Assembly: GCA_003524565.1 (NCBI GenBank)
Contig: DQGU01000043.1
Span: 1-10,521 of the forward strand
From: Rhodospirillaceae bacterium
GTDB lineage: Bacteria; Pseudomonadota; Alphaproteobacteria; Micavibrionales; UBA2020
Length of the DNA stretch: 10,521 nucleotides
Reading direction: 5' to 3'
Of this stretch, positions 1 to 6,850 are shown one piece after another. A model generated the notes under the pieces. It saw nothing but the letters and a program-made list of their open reading frames with translations, was not told the origin of the DNA and made no database searches. Made by a program: the position numbers and the translations under genes. The first letter of the stretch is position 1. The number at the start of each line of letters is the position of its first letter.

Positions 1-196
1 TTTCAAGCGCGCTCTCCACGTCCTGCGACAAGTCACGGCGTTCGATAAAATCGCGCCCGCCCGCATTGCGGGTGATGGACATTTCAAGCGCACGGCTGAG
101 AATGTCGGAAATCACGACGTCTTTTTGTTCCAGCGAAAGCGTCAGCGCTTCGAGGATAAGGTCGCTCAGACGTTGGTAAGGCCTATCTTCAGTCAT
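1..196 (-). CDS. small hypothetical protein, N-terminal part (runs off left edge)
   Basis: An open minus-strand frame starts at ATG 196 and continues to the window edge, giving about 65 residues beginning MTEDRPYQRLSDLILEAL. It is soluble, rich in Glu, Asp and Leu, and apparently helical; there is no signal peptide or membrane segment. I do not recognise the family. An in-frame ATG at 229 would add 11 residues (MNIRTQELNTI), but no good ribosome site precedes it. The 196 start has an AGGA about 13 nt upstream, which is also weak, so the start is uncertain. It follows the second hydrolase gene (stop at 261) on the same strand after about 64 bp and may be the third gene of that unit. A short hairpin (CGGCG-AAG-CGCCG) lies in the gap but has no T-run behind it. 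Confidence 0.6.
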   Translation of the reverse strand, partial: MTEDRPYQRLSDLILEALTLSLEQKDVVISDILSRALEMSITRNAGGRDFIERRDLSQDVESALE

Positions 197-260
197 AATC
201 GTATTCAATTCCTGTGTTCTTATATTCATACGTCCGGCGCTTCGCCGTCAGCACATCCTT

Positions 261-1265
261 TTAAGCTTTCGGCGGACGCGGCGCTGACGGGTCAGGCTTT
301 TTTGGCGCAAGACCCGGCGGCGGCAAACGCGATGCCATGAAACTATCAACCTCTGCCAGCCATGCGTTTCTGAGCGCATCTTTTTCGTGCCAGACTTCAT
401 GCTGCGCATCTGCGATATCCACGCGGCGGCAATTCGGCAGCAGACCTGCCGCACGCTCTTGCGCCGGACGGTCCACTACGTTTTCATGCCCCGATATTTG
501 CATCAGCACGGGCGTCTTTATGCCCTTCAAATAATCTTCCTGTCCGAGGATGTCAATGGACTGGAAGGTATGATAGACCCAGCCGTAGGTCGGGTCGCCC
601 GTTTTCAAATCGGGCTTTGCCTTGAGGATATCCAGCGCGGCGTTAAAGCGCGCTTCATCGCCGGTTTTATTGTTGTCTTTGAAGGTGTTTTTCTCTTCGC
701 TCCAGTCGCTGCCGCCTGGAATGTATTTATCAAGATAGTTTCCGGCCTTGGCAAATTTTGCCATCTGGCGCGCAAGCGGTTTGGGCAGCGTGCCCGTATT
801 GATATCCAGCATCGGCGCGCTGAGGATGGCGCTGTCAAAGATGCCCTCATGCTCTTTCAGATAGCGCAGGCCGATATGCGCCCCCATCGAATGCGCCATC
901 ATGAACATCGGGCCCGACGGCGCCTTGTCCACCACGTTCTGCGTGAACTGGTGCAGGGTTTCAATTTGCTCGTCGTATCCTTCGTGGTGCATTTTTTGCG
1001 GGCTGCCCTGCAAATAACGCTCCGACCCGCCTTGGCCGCGCCAGTCCATCAGCCAGACGTCGAAGCCGCGTTCTTTCATATCGCGCGCCGCTTCAAAATA
1101 TTTTTCGATGCTTTCGCGGAAGCCCGGCAGCATCACAACGGTGCCCTTGCTTTCACCATCCGCCTTCAGGCTGCCATAGCGAATATCTGCGCCCTTGGCA
1201 TTGGTGAAGCTGCCCCATTTGAAGCCGTCCGGCTCGCTGAAAGGATGTACGGGTTTTTCCGTCAT
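261..1265 (-). CDS. alpha/beta hydrolase, lysophospholipase / monoacylglycerol lipase-like (downstream paralogue)
   Basis: This 334-residue cytoplasmic-looking protein has the S33-type alpha/beta hydrolase fold. GTVVMLPGF (41-49) is the first strand and oxyanion region. DWRGQGGSER (74-83) is typical of PldB-like lysophospholipases. The nucleophile elbow is AHSMG (124-128) with Ser126, and QHEVWHE carries the likely catalytic His289. The acid position that is Asp in monoacylglycerol lipases reads GHENVVD (259-265), so Glu261 or Asp265 would have to serve. The C-terminus (about 313-334) is a Pro/Lys/Ala-rich tail. The start at 1265 overlaps the stop of the upstream paralogue (ATGA), with an AAAGGG ribosome site 8-9 nt upstream. 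The expected reaction is hydrolysis of a carboxylic ester such as a monoacylglycerol or lysophospholipid; the actual substrate cannot be read from sequence. The fold call is confident, the specificity is not. Confidence 0.9.
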   Translation of the reverse strand: MTEKPVHPFSEPDGFKWGSFTNAKGADIRYGSLKADGESKGTVVMLPGFRESIEKYFEAARDMKERGFDVWLMDWRGQGGSERYLQGSPQKMHHEGYDEQIETLHQFTQNVVDKAPSGPMFMMAHSMGAHIGLRYLKEHEGIFDSAILSAPMLDINTGTLPKPLARQMAKFAKAGNYLDKYIPGGSDWSEEKNTFKDNNKTGDEARFNAALDILKAKPDLKTGDPTYGWVYHTFQSIDILGQEDYLKGIKTPVLMQISGHENVVDRPAQERAAGLLPNCRRVDIADAQHEVWHEKDALRNAWLAEVDSFMASRLPPPGLAPKKPDPSAPRPPKA

Positions 1266-2299
1266 GCACGCGGCCCTTTCGCAGCGTTTCTGGGCGCGTT
1301 CTGCGCCGCTTGGTTATCGTTGACCGGCTGGCGTTTGCGGTCAAAATCCGCATGGCAGGCGGCAAGAAAACCGTCAATTGCGTCCCACCAGTTTTTACGC
1401 AGGTCGTCACGTTCCAGCCAGAAAGCGTGGCTCGCCTCCGGCAAATCGCACACCTTTGCCTGTGGCATACGCACAGCGGCGCGGCGGATGGTATCGTTGT
1501 CTATCATGTTGTCACGCCCGGCAATGCCCAGCAGCACAGGCGTTTTAATAGTTTCCAGCACCCCTGGTGCATTCAGTGCGGCGGTGGCGCGGTAAATATT
1601 ATCCGCATAGGCAATCGTCGGGTCTTCGGCGCGCAAATCGCGGGCGCGCAGCATGAAGGCTTTGTGCAGCCCCATGCGCACGGGGTTGTCTTTTTTACGC
1701 TCCCGCCGCGCACGGGTAATTTTGCGCACGGCCTTCTGGCGACCGCCTTCCAGAACCTTTTCGCCAAACCCGAGTTTAACAGCTGCGCGCATGGCGGCGG
1801 CAAGGAAGGCTTTTTGCAAGCCCTTCACCTTCACATCCACCAGCGGCGTCGCGAGAATAGCGCCGTCAAACCCCTCCGGATGGTTTTTGAGCGTATGCAA
1901 CGCGACCTGCCCGCCCATCGAATGGGTGCTGAGAAATACGGGCTTGTCCGCCGCCGGTTTCACCACCTGCGTACGGAATTGCCAAAGGTCGGCAATATGG
2001 TCGTCGAGGATGGCGGGTTTTTTGGGCGCATCGGGCTTCAGCCCCGCCGCTTTGACTTTTTCAGAGCCGCCATGCCCCGCCCAGTCCATCATATAAACCT
2101 GATAACCACGGTCGAGATATGCGTGAATGGTTTCGAAATAGGATTCAATGAAATCGGCATATCCCGTCGTCATCACGACGGTGCCTTTGACGGCGCCTTC
2201 GGGCGTCGCATGGCCAAAGCGTATCGTCTTACCCTGACGGTTGGTAAAAGATGCTTCCTGCCATGTGTCTGGTTCGAAAAATCTGGCCAGATACTCCAT
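1262..2299 (-). CDS. alpha/beta hydrolase, lysophospholipase / monoacylglycerol lipase-like (upstream paralogue)
   Basis: This 345-residue protein is homologous along its length to the next gene downstream, sharing SFTN, KGTVVM, MDW-GGSE, HSMG and IKTPVL blocks at matching positions. Its triad is canonical: Ser127 in THSMGG (125-130), Asp262 in GRDNMID and His291 in EASHAFW. An insertion rich in Lys/Arg (about 187-204) falls in the cap region between the nucleophile and the acid, where substrate selection usually resides. The C-terminal 25 residues are basic and low in complexity and include PVNDNQ. There is no signal peptide. The start at 2299 has GAAGAG about 10 nt upstream and is the only sensible ATG after the intergenic region, making this the first gene of the unit. 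It is a probable serine esterase or lipase on acyl glycerols or lysolipids; the substrate is unknown. It is translationally coupled to its paralogue by a 4-bp ATGA overlap. Confidence 0.9.
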   Translation of the reverse strand: MEYLARFFEPDTWQEASFTNRQGKTIRFGHATPEGAVKGTVVMTTGYADFIESYFETIHAYLDRGYQVYMMDWAGHGGSEKVKAAGLKPDAPKKPAILDDHIADLWQFRTQVVKPAADKPVFLSTHSMGGQVALHTLKNHPEGFDGAILATPLVDVKVKGLQKAFLAAAMRAAVKLGFGEKVLEGGRQKAVRKITRARRERKKDNPVRMGLHKAFMLRARDLRAEDPTIAYADNIYRATAALNAPGVLETIKTPVLLGIAGRDNMIDNDTIRRAAVRMPQAKVCDLPEASHAFWLERDDLRKNWWDAIDGFLAACHADFDRKRQPVNDNQAAQNAPRNAAKGPRA

Positions 2300-2349
2300 G
2301 CTCGGCTGTCTCTTCCCTCGGAAAACTGCGGCGTTGAAGATGTACCAAG

Positions 2350-2377
2350 AGTATAGCGGGAAATGGGCGGATTGCTA
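2350..2377 (-). promoter_or_regulatory. candidate promoter of the tandem hydrolase genes
   Basis: On the minus strand a TATACT hexamer (2355-2350) differs from the -10 consensus at one base. A weak -35-like TAGCAA lies 16 bp upstream (2377-2372). A transcript would start near 2343, leaving about 44 nt of leader before the ATG at 2299. The position between the pnt terminator and the first hydrolase gene is what one expects, but the -35 match is poor. The rest of the 214-bp gap (2300-2513) holds the pnt terminator and nothing else I can recognise. Confidence 0.4.
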
Positions 2378-2460
2378 CCCACTAAAACCCTGCCGCAGCG
2401 GTTCAGGCATCGCCCGTTTTGCGTTGCAACAGAAGGGGTTTGGTGTTGCGGCGCACACAA

Positions 2461-2500
2461 ACAAAAACGGCGGCATCCACAGATACCGCCGTTTTTTGTT
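2461..2500 (-). terminator. intrinsic terminator of the pnt operon
   Basis: A near-perfect inverted repeat: AAAAACGGCGG (2463-2473) pairs with CCGCCGTTTTT (2486-2496) around a 12-nt loop. A further C-G pair is possible through a one-base bulge. Read on the minus strand, the GC stem is followed directly by a T-run, 14 nt past the pntB stop. The A/T flanks are symmetrical, so it could also work on the plus strand, although no plus-strand gene leads into it. Confidence 0.85.
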
Positions 2501-2513
2501 GATTGCATTATGG

Positions 2514-3911
2514 TTAGTGCTCCATCGCCCGAATGATACCTTCGCACATCGCCTTGGCATCGCCGAGCAGCATCATGGTGTTGTCGTAGAAGAACAGCTC
2601 GTTATCAATCCCCGCATAGCCGGAGCCGAGGGAGCGTTTGACGAACAAAACCGTCCCCGCCGATTCAACATCGAGAATCGGCATACCGTAAATCGGCGAA
2701 GCCGGGTCTTTTTTCGCGGCCGGGTTGGTGATGTCGTTCGCGCCGATAACAAAGGCCACGTCGGTCTGGCTGAAATCGCGGTTGATTTCCTCCAGCTCCA
2801 GCACGTCTTCGTAGGGCACGTTCGCTTCGGCCAGCAGTACGTTCATGTGACCGGGCATACGCCCCGCGACGGGGTGGATGGCGTAGCGCACCTTGACGCC
2901 TTCTTTTTTCAGCTGGTCGGCCATTTCACGCAGCGCATGCTGCGCCTGCGCCACCGCCATGCCGTAGCCCGGCACAATGATAACGCTGGAGGCGTTTTTC
3001 ATGATAAACGCCGCATCTTCGGCGGAGCCGATTTTGACCGGTTTGTCGCTGGCCGTGGACGCCGCGGCCGCACCCGCCAGTTCGCCGCCAAAGCCGCCCA
3101 GAATGACGTTGAAGAAAGAGCGGTTCATGCCCTTGCACATGATATAGCTGAGGATGGCGCCCGAAGCGCCCACCAGCGCGCCCACGATAATCAGCAGGTT
3201 GTTTTGCAGCGTAAAGCCGATACCCGCCGCCGCCCAGCCGGAATAGCTGTTAAGCATGGAAACAATCACCGGCATATCCGCCCCGCCAATCGGGATAATC
3301 ATCAGGATGCCGAGCAAGAAGGACAAAAACACAATCGCCCAGAACACCAGCGGCGATTCAGTAACGCACAAAAGAACCAGCAAGAGCAGCAGTACACCAC
3401 CCAGCGCCGCGTTCAGCATGTGCTGGCCTTTGAACACCACGGGCTTGCCCGTGACGATGCCCTGCAACTTGCCAAAGGCGATGATAGAGCCGGTAAAAGT
3501 AATCGCGCCGATGGCAACGCCCAGCGCCATTTCAATCAGGCTGCCGATGTGAATCTCGCCGCGCGTGCCGATGTTATAGGCTTCGGGGTTATGAAACGCC
3601 GCGGCCGCGATGAAAACCGCCGCCAGACCCACAAGGCTGTGGAACGCCGCGACCAGCTGCGGCAAGGCTGTCATTTCGATTTTTTTGGCAATCAGCGCGC
3701 CGATACCGCCGCCCACCGCCACGCCCAGAATAATCGTGCCGTAGGACGAAACACCCGGCAGCATCAGCGTGGTCACAACCGCAAGCGCCATGCCGGCGAT
3801 GCCGAACATCAGCCCGCCCTTGGCCGTATTCGGCCCCGAAAGACCGCGCAGCGCCATGATGCAGCAAACAGAAGAAACCAGATAGGCCAGAAGAGATAAA
3901 GTCATCGCCAT
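2514..3911 (-). CDS. pntB: NAD(P) transhydrogenase beta subunit PntB
   Basis: PntB (465 residues; E. coli PntB is 462) carries the membrane proton channel and the NADP(H) domain of the proton-translocating transhydrogenase: NADH + NADP+ + H+(out) = NAD+ + NADPH + H+(in). About nine hydrophobic segments fill residues 2-257. His91 in AAFHSLVG corresponds to the E. coli beta-His91 implicated in proton movement, and Asn221 in MLNSYSG to the conserved Asn beside it. The C-terminal domain III (about 290-465) has the NADP-binding loop GYGMAVAQAQH (315-325), then GANDITNPAA (390-399) and KRSLGSGYAG (425-434), all conserved in the family. The start at 3911 is supported by AAGGGG 8 nt upstream; Met3 (ATG at 3905) is the alternative. 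Only 3 nt separate it from the pntAB stop. It is the last gene of the operon and is followed by a strong terminator. The call is certain from motif order. Confidence 0.98.
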   Translation of the reverse strand: MAMTLSLLAYLVSSVCCIMALRGLSGPNTAKGGLMFGIAGMALAVVTTLMLPGVSSYGTIILGVAVGGGIGALIAKKIEMTALPQLVAAFHSLVGLAAVFIAAAAFHNPEAYNIGTRGEIHIGSLIEMALGVAIGAITFTGSIIAFGKLQGIVTGKPVVFKGQHMLNAALGGVLLLLLVLLCVTESPLVFWAIVFLSFLLGILMIIPIGGADMPVIVSMLNSYSGWAAAGIGFTLQNNLLIIVGALVGASGAILSYIMCKGMNRSFFNVILGGFGGELAGAAAASTASDKPVKIGSAEDAAFIMKNASSVIIVPGYGMAVAQAQHALREMADQLKKEGVKVRYAIHPVAGRMPGHMNVLLAEANVPYEDVLELEEINRDFSQTDVAFVIGANDITNPAAKKDPASPIYGMPILDVESAGTVLFVKRSLGSGYAGIDNELFFYDNTMMLLGDAKAMCEGIIRAMEH

Positions 3912-3914
3912 GGA

Positions 3915-4331
3915 TTAGGCCCCTTGTTTCTTTTTCTTGGAGAACATTTGCAGCATGCGGTGCGTCACGATAAATCCGCCGAAGATATTGACGGAGGCCA
4001 GCACCACCGCCAGAAAGCCGAGCAGTTTGGAAAAGTTCCAGTCTTCCGGCCCCGCCGCAATCAGCGCGCCCACGATAATCACCGACGAAATCGCGTTGGT
4101 GACCGCCATCAGGGGGGAGTGCAGCGCCGGCGTCACGCGCCAGACGACGTAATAACCGACAAAGCAGGCGAGGACGAAAACCGTCAACCCGACCACAAAA
4201 AACGGCATGCCGGCCGCTTCGGGCGCGGCGTACTGGCTGATGCTGAGCGCGAGGTCCTGCGCCTGCTGCGAAAGCTGGCTGGCGCCCGTTGCAACGCCTG
4301 CGGCCTGTTCGGCAAGTTTATGTGAGTCCAT
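3915..4331 (-). CDS. pntAB: NAD(P) transhydrogenase alpha subunit, membrane part PntAB
   Basis: This 138-residue membrane protein matches the C-terminal membrane domain of E. coli PntA, encoded as a separate polypeptide as in Rhodospirillum rubrum. Residues 1-40 form a hydrophilic, Ala/Gln-rich leader. Three hydrophobic segments follow at about 43-65, 74-93 and 103-123. The conserved signature VTPALHSPLMAVTNAIS spans 66-82. The end (KKKKQGA) is basic and fits a cytoplasmic C-terminus. With PntB it forms domain II, the proton-conducting part, and anchors soluble PntAA. The start at 4331 has GGGAGAG about 6-7 nt upstream. It lies 36 bp after the pntAA stop and 3 nt before pntB, so the three subunits are almost certainly co-transcribed. 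Confidence 0.96.
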   Translation of the reverse strand: MDSHKLAEQAAGVATGASQLSQQAQDLALSISQYAAPEAAGMPFFVVGLTVFVLACFVGYYVVWRVTPALHSPLMAVTNAISSVIIVGALIAAGPEDWNFSKLLGFLAVVLASVNIFGGFIVTHRMLQMFSKKKKQGA

Positions 4332-4367
4332 GTTTTCTCTCCCGTATGGGGGTTAACCTTGTTGGTA

Positions 4368-5495
4368 TCAGCCCTGCAGCTGCGGATGCACAATCTGCCC
4401 GCCGTCTGTGACCATCGACGCTTTTACGATGTCGTCCTCGCGGTTCAGCTTCAGCGCCTTGGTTTCTTTATCGACCAGCGGCGTCAGGAAATTGAGCAGG
4501 TTGCGCGCATAAAGCGCGGAGGCATCGACCGCAATGCGGCTCGGCAGGTTCAGGTGGCCGACGATGGTGACGCCGTTCACATCCACAATCTCCCCCGCTT
4601 TCGACAGCGCGCAGTTACCGCCTTGCTCAACCGCAAGGTCAACGATGACGGCGCCGGGTTTCATGCTGCGCACCATTTCTTCGGTCACCAGTTTCGGTGC
4701 GGGGCGGCCGGGGATAAGCGCCGTCGTGATAACCACGTCCTGCTTTTTAATCGTTTCGGCAATCAGCTCCGCCTGCTGGCGTTTGTAATCGTCGCTCATT
4801 TCCTTGGCATAGCCGCCGGAGGTTTCTGCCGCTTTGGTTTCTTCGTTTTCGACCATCACGAAAGACGCGCCAAGGCTCTGTACCTGCTCTTTCGCGGCGG
4901 GGCGCACGTCGGTGGCAGATACAGTCGCACCCAAGCGGCGCGCGGTAGCAATCGCCTGAAGACCGGCAACGCCTGCGCCCATCACGAATACTTTCGCAGG
5001 GGGGACAGTGCCCGCCGCCGTCATCATCATGGGAAAAGCGCGGCCAAAGGCGGCAGCCGCTTCCAGCACCGCGCGGTAGCCCGCAAGGTTGGCCTGCGAT
5101 GACAAAACGTCCATGGTCTGCGCGCGCGTAATACGCGGCACGAATTCCATCGCAAAAGCGGTCACGCCCTGCGCGGCCAGCGCCTTCAGCGTGTCTTTTT
5201 CCTGATACGGCGCCAGCTGCGCCAGCAAGAGCGCACCACTTTTCATGGCAGAAATTTCAGATGCGAGGGGGTTGCGCACACGCAGCACCACATCGGCGTC
5301 TTTGTAAACATCGCTGCCCTCGGCAATTTTTGCGCCAGCCTGTGCGAACATATCGTCAGTGACGGCGGCGGTCAGCCCCGCGCCACGCTCCACACAGACA
5401 TCAAAGCCAAGCGCGGTAAGTTTGCGCACCGTCTCCGGCGAGGCGGCGACGCGTTTTTCGGCGGCGGCGGTTTCTTTGCCGATGGCGAGTTTCAT
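4368..5495 (-). CDS. pntAA: NAD(P) transhydrogenase alpha subunit, NAD-binding part PntAA
   Basis: PntAA (375 residues from ATG 5495) is the soluble NAD(H)-binding domain I of transhydrogenase, related to alanine dehydrogenase. It opens MKLAIGKETAAAEKRVAASP. The RQD-loop residues seen in R. rubrum (Arg127, Gln132, Asp135, Ser138) are present as Arg121, Gln126, Asp129 and Ser132. The dinucleotide fold shows GAGVAG (173-178) and Asp196 in SATDVRP, which would hold the NAD ribose. The mobile-loop Tyr (R. rubrum Tyr235) is Tyr229 in GGYAKEMSDDY. The frame remains open upstream to an ATG at 5600, but that would add 35 Arg/Cys-rich residues not seen in the family. The 5495 start is preceded by GGGGGG 8 nt away and gives the expected length and N-terminus. 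It is the first gene of pntAA-pntAB-pntB, behind a leader of roughly 200 nt. Confidence 0.97.
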   Translation of the reverse strand: MKLAIGKETAAAEKRVAASPETVRKLTALGFDVCVERGAGLTAAVTDDMFAQAGAKIAEGSDVYKDADVVLRVRNPLASEISAMKSGALLLAQLAPYQEKDTLKALAAQGVTAFAMEFVPRITRAQTMDVLSSQANLAGYRAVLEAAAAFGRAFPMMMTAAGTVPPAKVFVMGAGVAGLQAIATARRLGATVSATDVRPAAKEQVQSLGASFVMVENEETKAAETSGGYAKEMSDDYKRQQAELIAETIKKQDVVITTALIPGRPAPKLVTEEMVRSMKPGAVIVDLAVEQGGNCALSKAGEIVDVNGVTIVGHLNLPSRIAVDASALYARNLLNFLTPLVDKETKALKLNREDDIVKASMVTDGGQIVHPQLQG

Positions 5496-5509
5496 AAGAC
5501 AGTCCCCCC
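5496..5509 (-). promoter_or_regulatory. ribosome binding site fixing the pntAA start
   Basis: Minus-strand GGGGGG (5509-5504) sits 8 nt before the ATG at 5495. It is not a textbook AGGAGG, but it is placed correctly and supports 5495 over the in-frame ATG at 5600. Confidence 0.55.
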
Positions 5510-5682
5510 AGATGCGCGGCGAGGTGCCGCAACGGAATTTCGCAAGAACAAGGCGGCGCCTGTGCCGAAGGTGGCCGCCGCAGCGCAAGGCCGCGGGCAC
5601 GGCTTCGGTGAATCGCCGAAGAGGTTTCCAGCATGCCGCAAAACCTTGGCAAACTCAACCGCGCGGGGGCTTTTTTGGCTGG
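5510..5682 (-). promoter_or_regulatory. GC-rich hairpin-bearing leader of the pnt operon
   Basis: Between the likely pnt promoter and pntAA lies non-coding, GC-rich DNA with three inverted repeats. CTTCGG/CCGAAG (5603-5608 with 5616-5621) has a 7-nt loop. GGCGGC/GCCGCC (5552-5557 with 5574-5579) has a 16-nt loop. GCGGC/GCCGC (5516-5520 with 5526-5530) has a 5-nt loop and lies just upstream of the ribosome site. I do not recognise a known riboswitch. Such hairpins are also easily formed by chance in GC-rich DNA, so a regulatory role is only a suggestion. Confidence 0.3.
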
Positions 5683-5734
5683 ATTTTACACGGTAAATCA
5701 GTATGTTAGAAACGGTTTGCCTCATCTATGACAA
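5683..5734 (-). promoter_or_regulatory. candidate promoter region of the pnt operon
   Basis: The A/T-richest stretch upstream of pntAA has TTGTCA (5734-5729), a good -35 match, followed 17 bp later only by a poor TTCTAA. TAAAAT preceded by TG (5690-5683) is a better -10-like element but lacks a good -35. The promoter is probably here, since the divergent gene starts just beyond, but the exact hexamers are uncertain. Confidence 0.35.
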
Positions 5735-5738
5735 AAGG

Positions 5739-5767
5739 GTGGCAGATGTATATTTGTTATGTATAAT
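5739..5767 (+). promoter_or_regulatory. candidate promoter of the plus-strand HEXXH gene
   Basis: GTGGCA (5739-5744, 4 of 6 matches to the -35 consensus) lies 17 bp before a perfect TATAAT (5762-5767). Transcription would begin near 5774, downstream of the ATG at 5759, which would exclude that start and favour the TTG at 5810. An alternative pair, ATGACA (5728-5733) with TATATT (5749-5754), has only a 15-bp spacer and would give a nearly leaderless ATG. Confidence 0.45.
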
Positions 5768-6850
5768 AAACCCTCTTTCAATCTGCAAAGCCTGACCGGA
5801 AAGACTTTTTTGAAAACAGCCAACGACAATTTCGATTTCAGCGCCACCGCTGCGGAAATCCGCGCGGATTTCCCGCATCTGGCGGACAAGCTGTATTTTG
5901 TCGATAGTTTCAAAAAAGAATACATCCGCGGCCATGCGACGGCCGACGCCAGCTTCGACAGCCTGATGCAAAACAACCCCTCGCTGCGCGTATCGCTGAA
6001 CAACCAGATTGAAAAATACGGCGCACAAAAAAACTCGATGGTCTTCAAAGGCCCTCAGAACGATTATTTCATCGTGCTTTACACCGGCGCGGATGCCATC
6101 GCGCTTTTGGGTACGGGCGCCAGCCAGAAACAGGCGCTGAGTTTTGTTATCGACCATGAAATCGGCCATATCGTCACACAATACGGCCAGCCGGGCAAAC
6201 TCAGCCGCACCCTGCATGAATGCACGGCAGATGCCTATGCCGCGCTCCGCCAGCTGCAACATTTCGGCAGCGCGGGCATGGAAAACATCGAAGGGCTGCG
6301 CCTGCGCCGCGCGCAGCGGCTGATTTCGCTGCACGGCGCGCGCCATGCGGAACATTTCACCAGTTTTGTTCTGGACAAAATCATCGAACTTGCGCCGAAA
6401 CTGCCGCTGTCTGCCATGACGGCGCAGCAAACGGCGGAGGTTGCAGCGCGCATCACCATCGCCTATACCCCCAACGACCAAATCGTGAAAAACGTGCAAG
6501 ATGCCTTCACGCCGTTTCAGGACGCGCTTGCCCGCAAGACAGGCGACGACACGCCTTATCGCATGCTGGCGCAGGTTGTGCTTGAAACACATAGCTGGGA
6601 AATCTTCAAATGGGGAGCACCCGTTCTGCGCGGTTATTTGCGCGCCGCACTGGGCGACATGCAAAATGGCGATACCTTCATCGAGGTTAACAAAACGCCG
6701 CTGGAAGGCCCCGGCTGGCAGCGCGTGGCGAATGAACTGGCGCAGCGCGAATTTGCGTTCAACCGTGAACAGATTCTTTTCGGTCTCGACCTGCCTGAAA
6801 AAGCACCTGCCGCGCGCGCGGCCGTGCGCCCCCTTAAACGGGCGCCTTGA
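5759..6850 (+). CDS. hypothetical protein with HEXXH...E zinc-metallopeptidase signature
   Basis: The only plus-strand gene (363 residues from ATG 5759). I do not recognise the family. The centre carries SFVIDHEIGHIV with HEIGH at 133-137, then HECTADAYAAL with Glu154 and Asp158. Two His plus a downstream Glu followed by xxxD is the pattern of gluzincin-type zinc peptidases and of ImmA/IrrE-like proteins, so His133, His137 and Glu154 probably bind zinc and Glu134 is the base. Residues 1-120 and 180-363 match nothing I know; there is no signal peptide or membrane segment, suggesting a cytoplasmic protein. ANDN occurs at 21-24 and the C-terminus is a basic Ala/Pro tail. The ATG lacks a ribosome site, whereas a TTG at 5810 has GGAAAG 6 nt upstream and would give MKTANDN. 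It diverges from pnt and converges on the ABC1 gene, overlapping it by 17 bp. Peptidase activity is inferred from the motif only. Confidence 0.75.
   Translation: MYNKPSFNLQSLTGKTFLKTANDNFDFSATAAEIRADFPHLADKLYFVDSFKKEYIRGHATADASFDSLMQNNPSLRVSLNNQIEKYGAQKNSMVFKGPQNDYFIVLYTGADAIALLGTGASQKQALSFVIDHEIGHIVTQYGQPGKLSRTLHECTADAYAALRQLQHFGSAGMENIEGLRLRRAQRLISLHGARHAEHFTSFVLDKIIELAPKLPLSAMTAQQTAEVAARITIAYTPNDQIVKNVQDAFTPFQDALARKTGDDTPYRMLAQVVLETHSWEIFKWGAPVLRGYLRAALGDMQNGDTFIEVNKTPLEGPGWQRVANELAQREFAFNREQILFGLDLPEKAPAARAAVRPLKRAP

Noticed and set aside
387..2356. Two long plus-strand frames (387-1595 and 1310-2356) opposite the hydrolases
   Set aside because: Both mirror well-supported hydrolase genes with intact catalytic motifs. 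The translations are His/Arg/Phe-rich and lack any domain signature.
2390..2460. Possible RNA gene in the gap before the hydrolases
   Set aside because: The stretch has short repeats of GTTGC but no cloverleaf, no conserved tRNA arms and no stable hairpin other than the pnt terminator next to it.
2241..3899. 552-codon plus-strand open frame across pntB
   Set aside because: It is antisense to a certain pntB and its translation is dominated by Arg, His, Gln and Asn, the usual mirror of a GC-rich membrane protein gene. It contains no recognisable motif.
5496..5600. Extended pntAA start at ATG 5600
   Set aside because: It adds 35 Arg/Cys-rich residues absent from the family. The MKLAIGKE start at 5495 has a placed ribosome site and the expected domain boundary.
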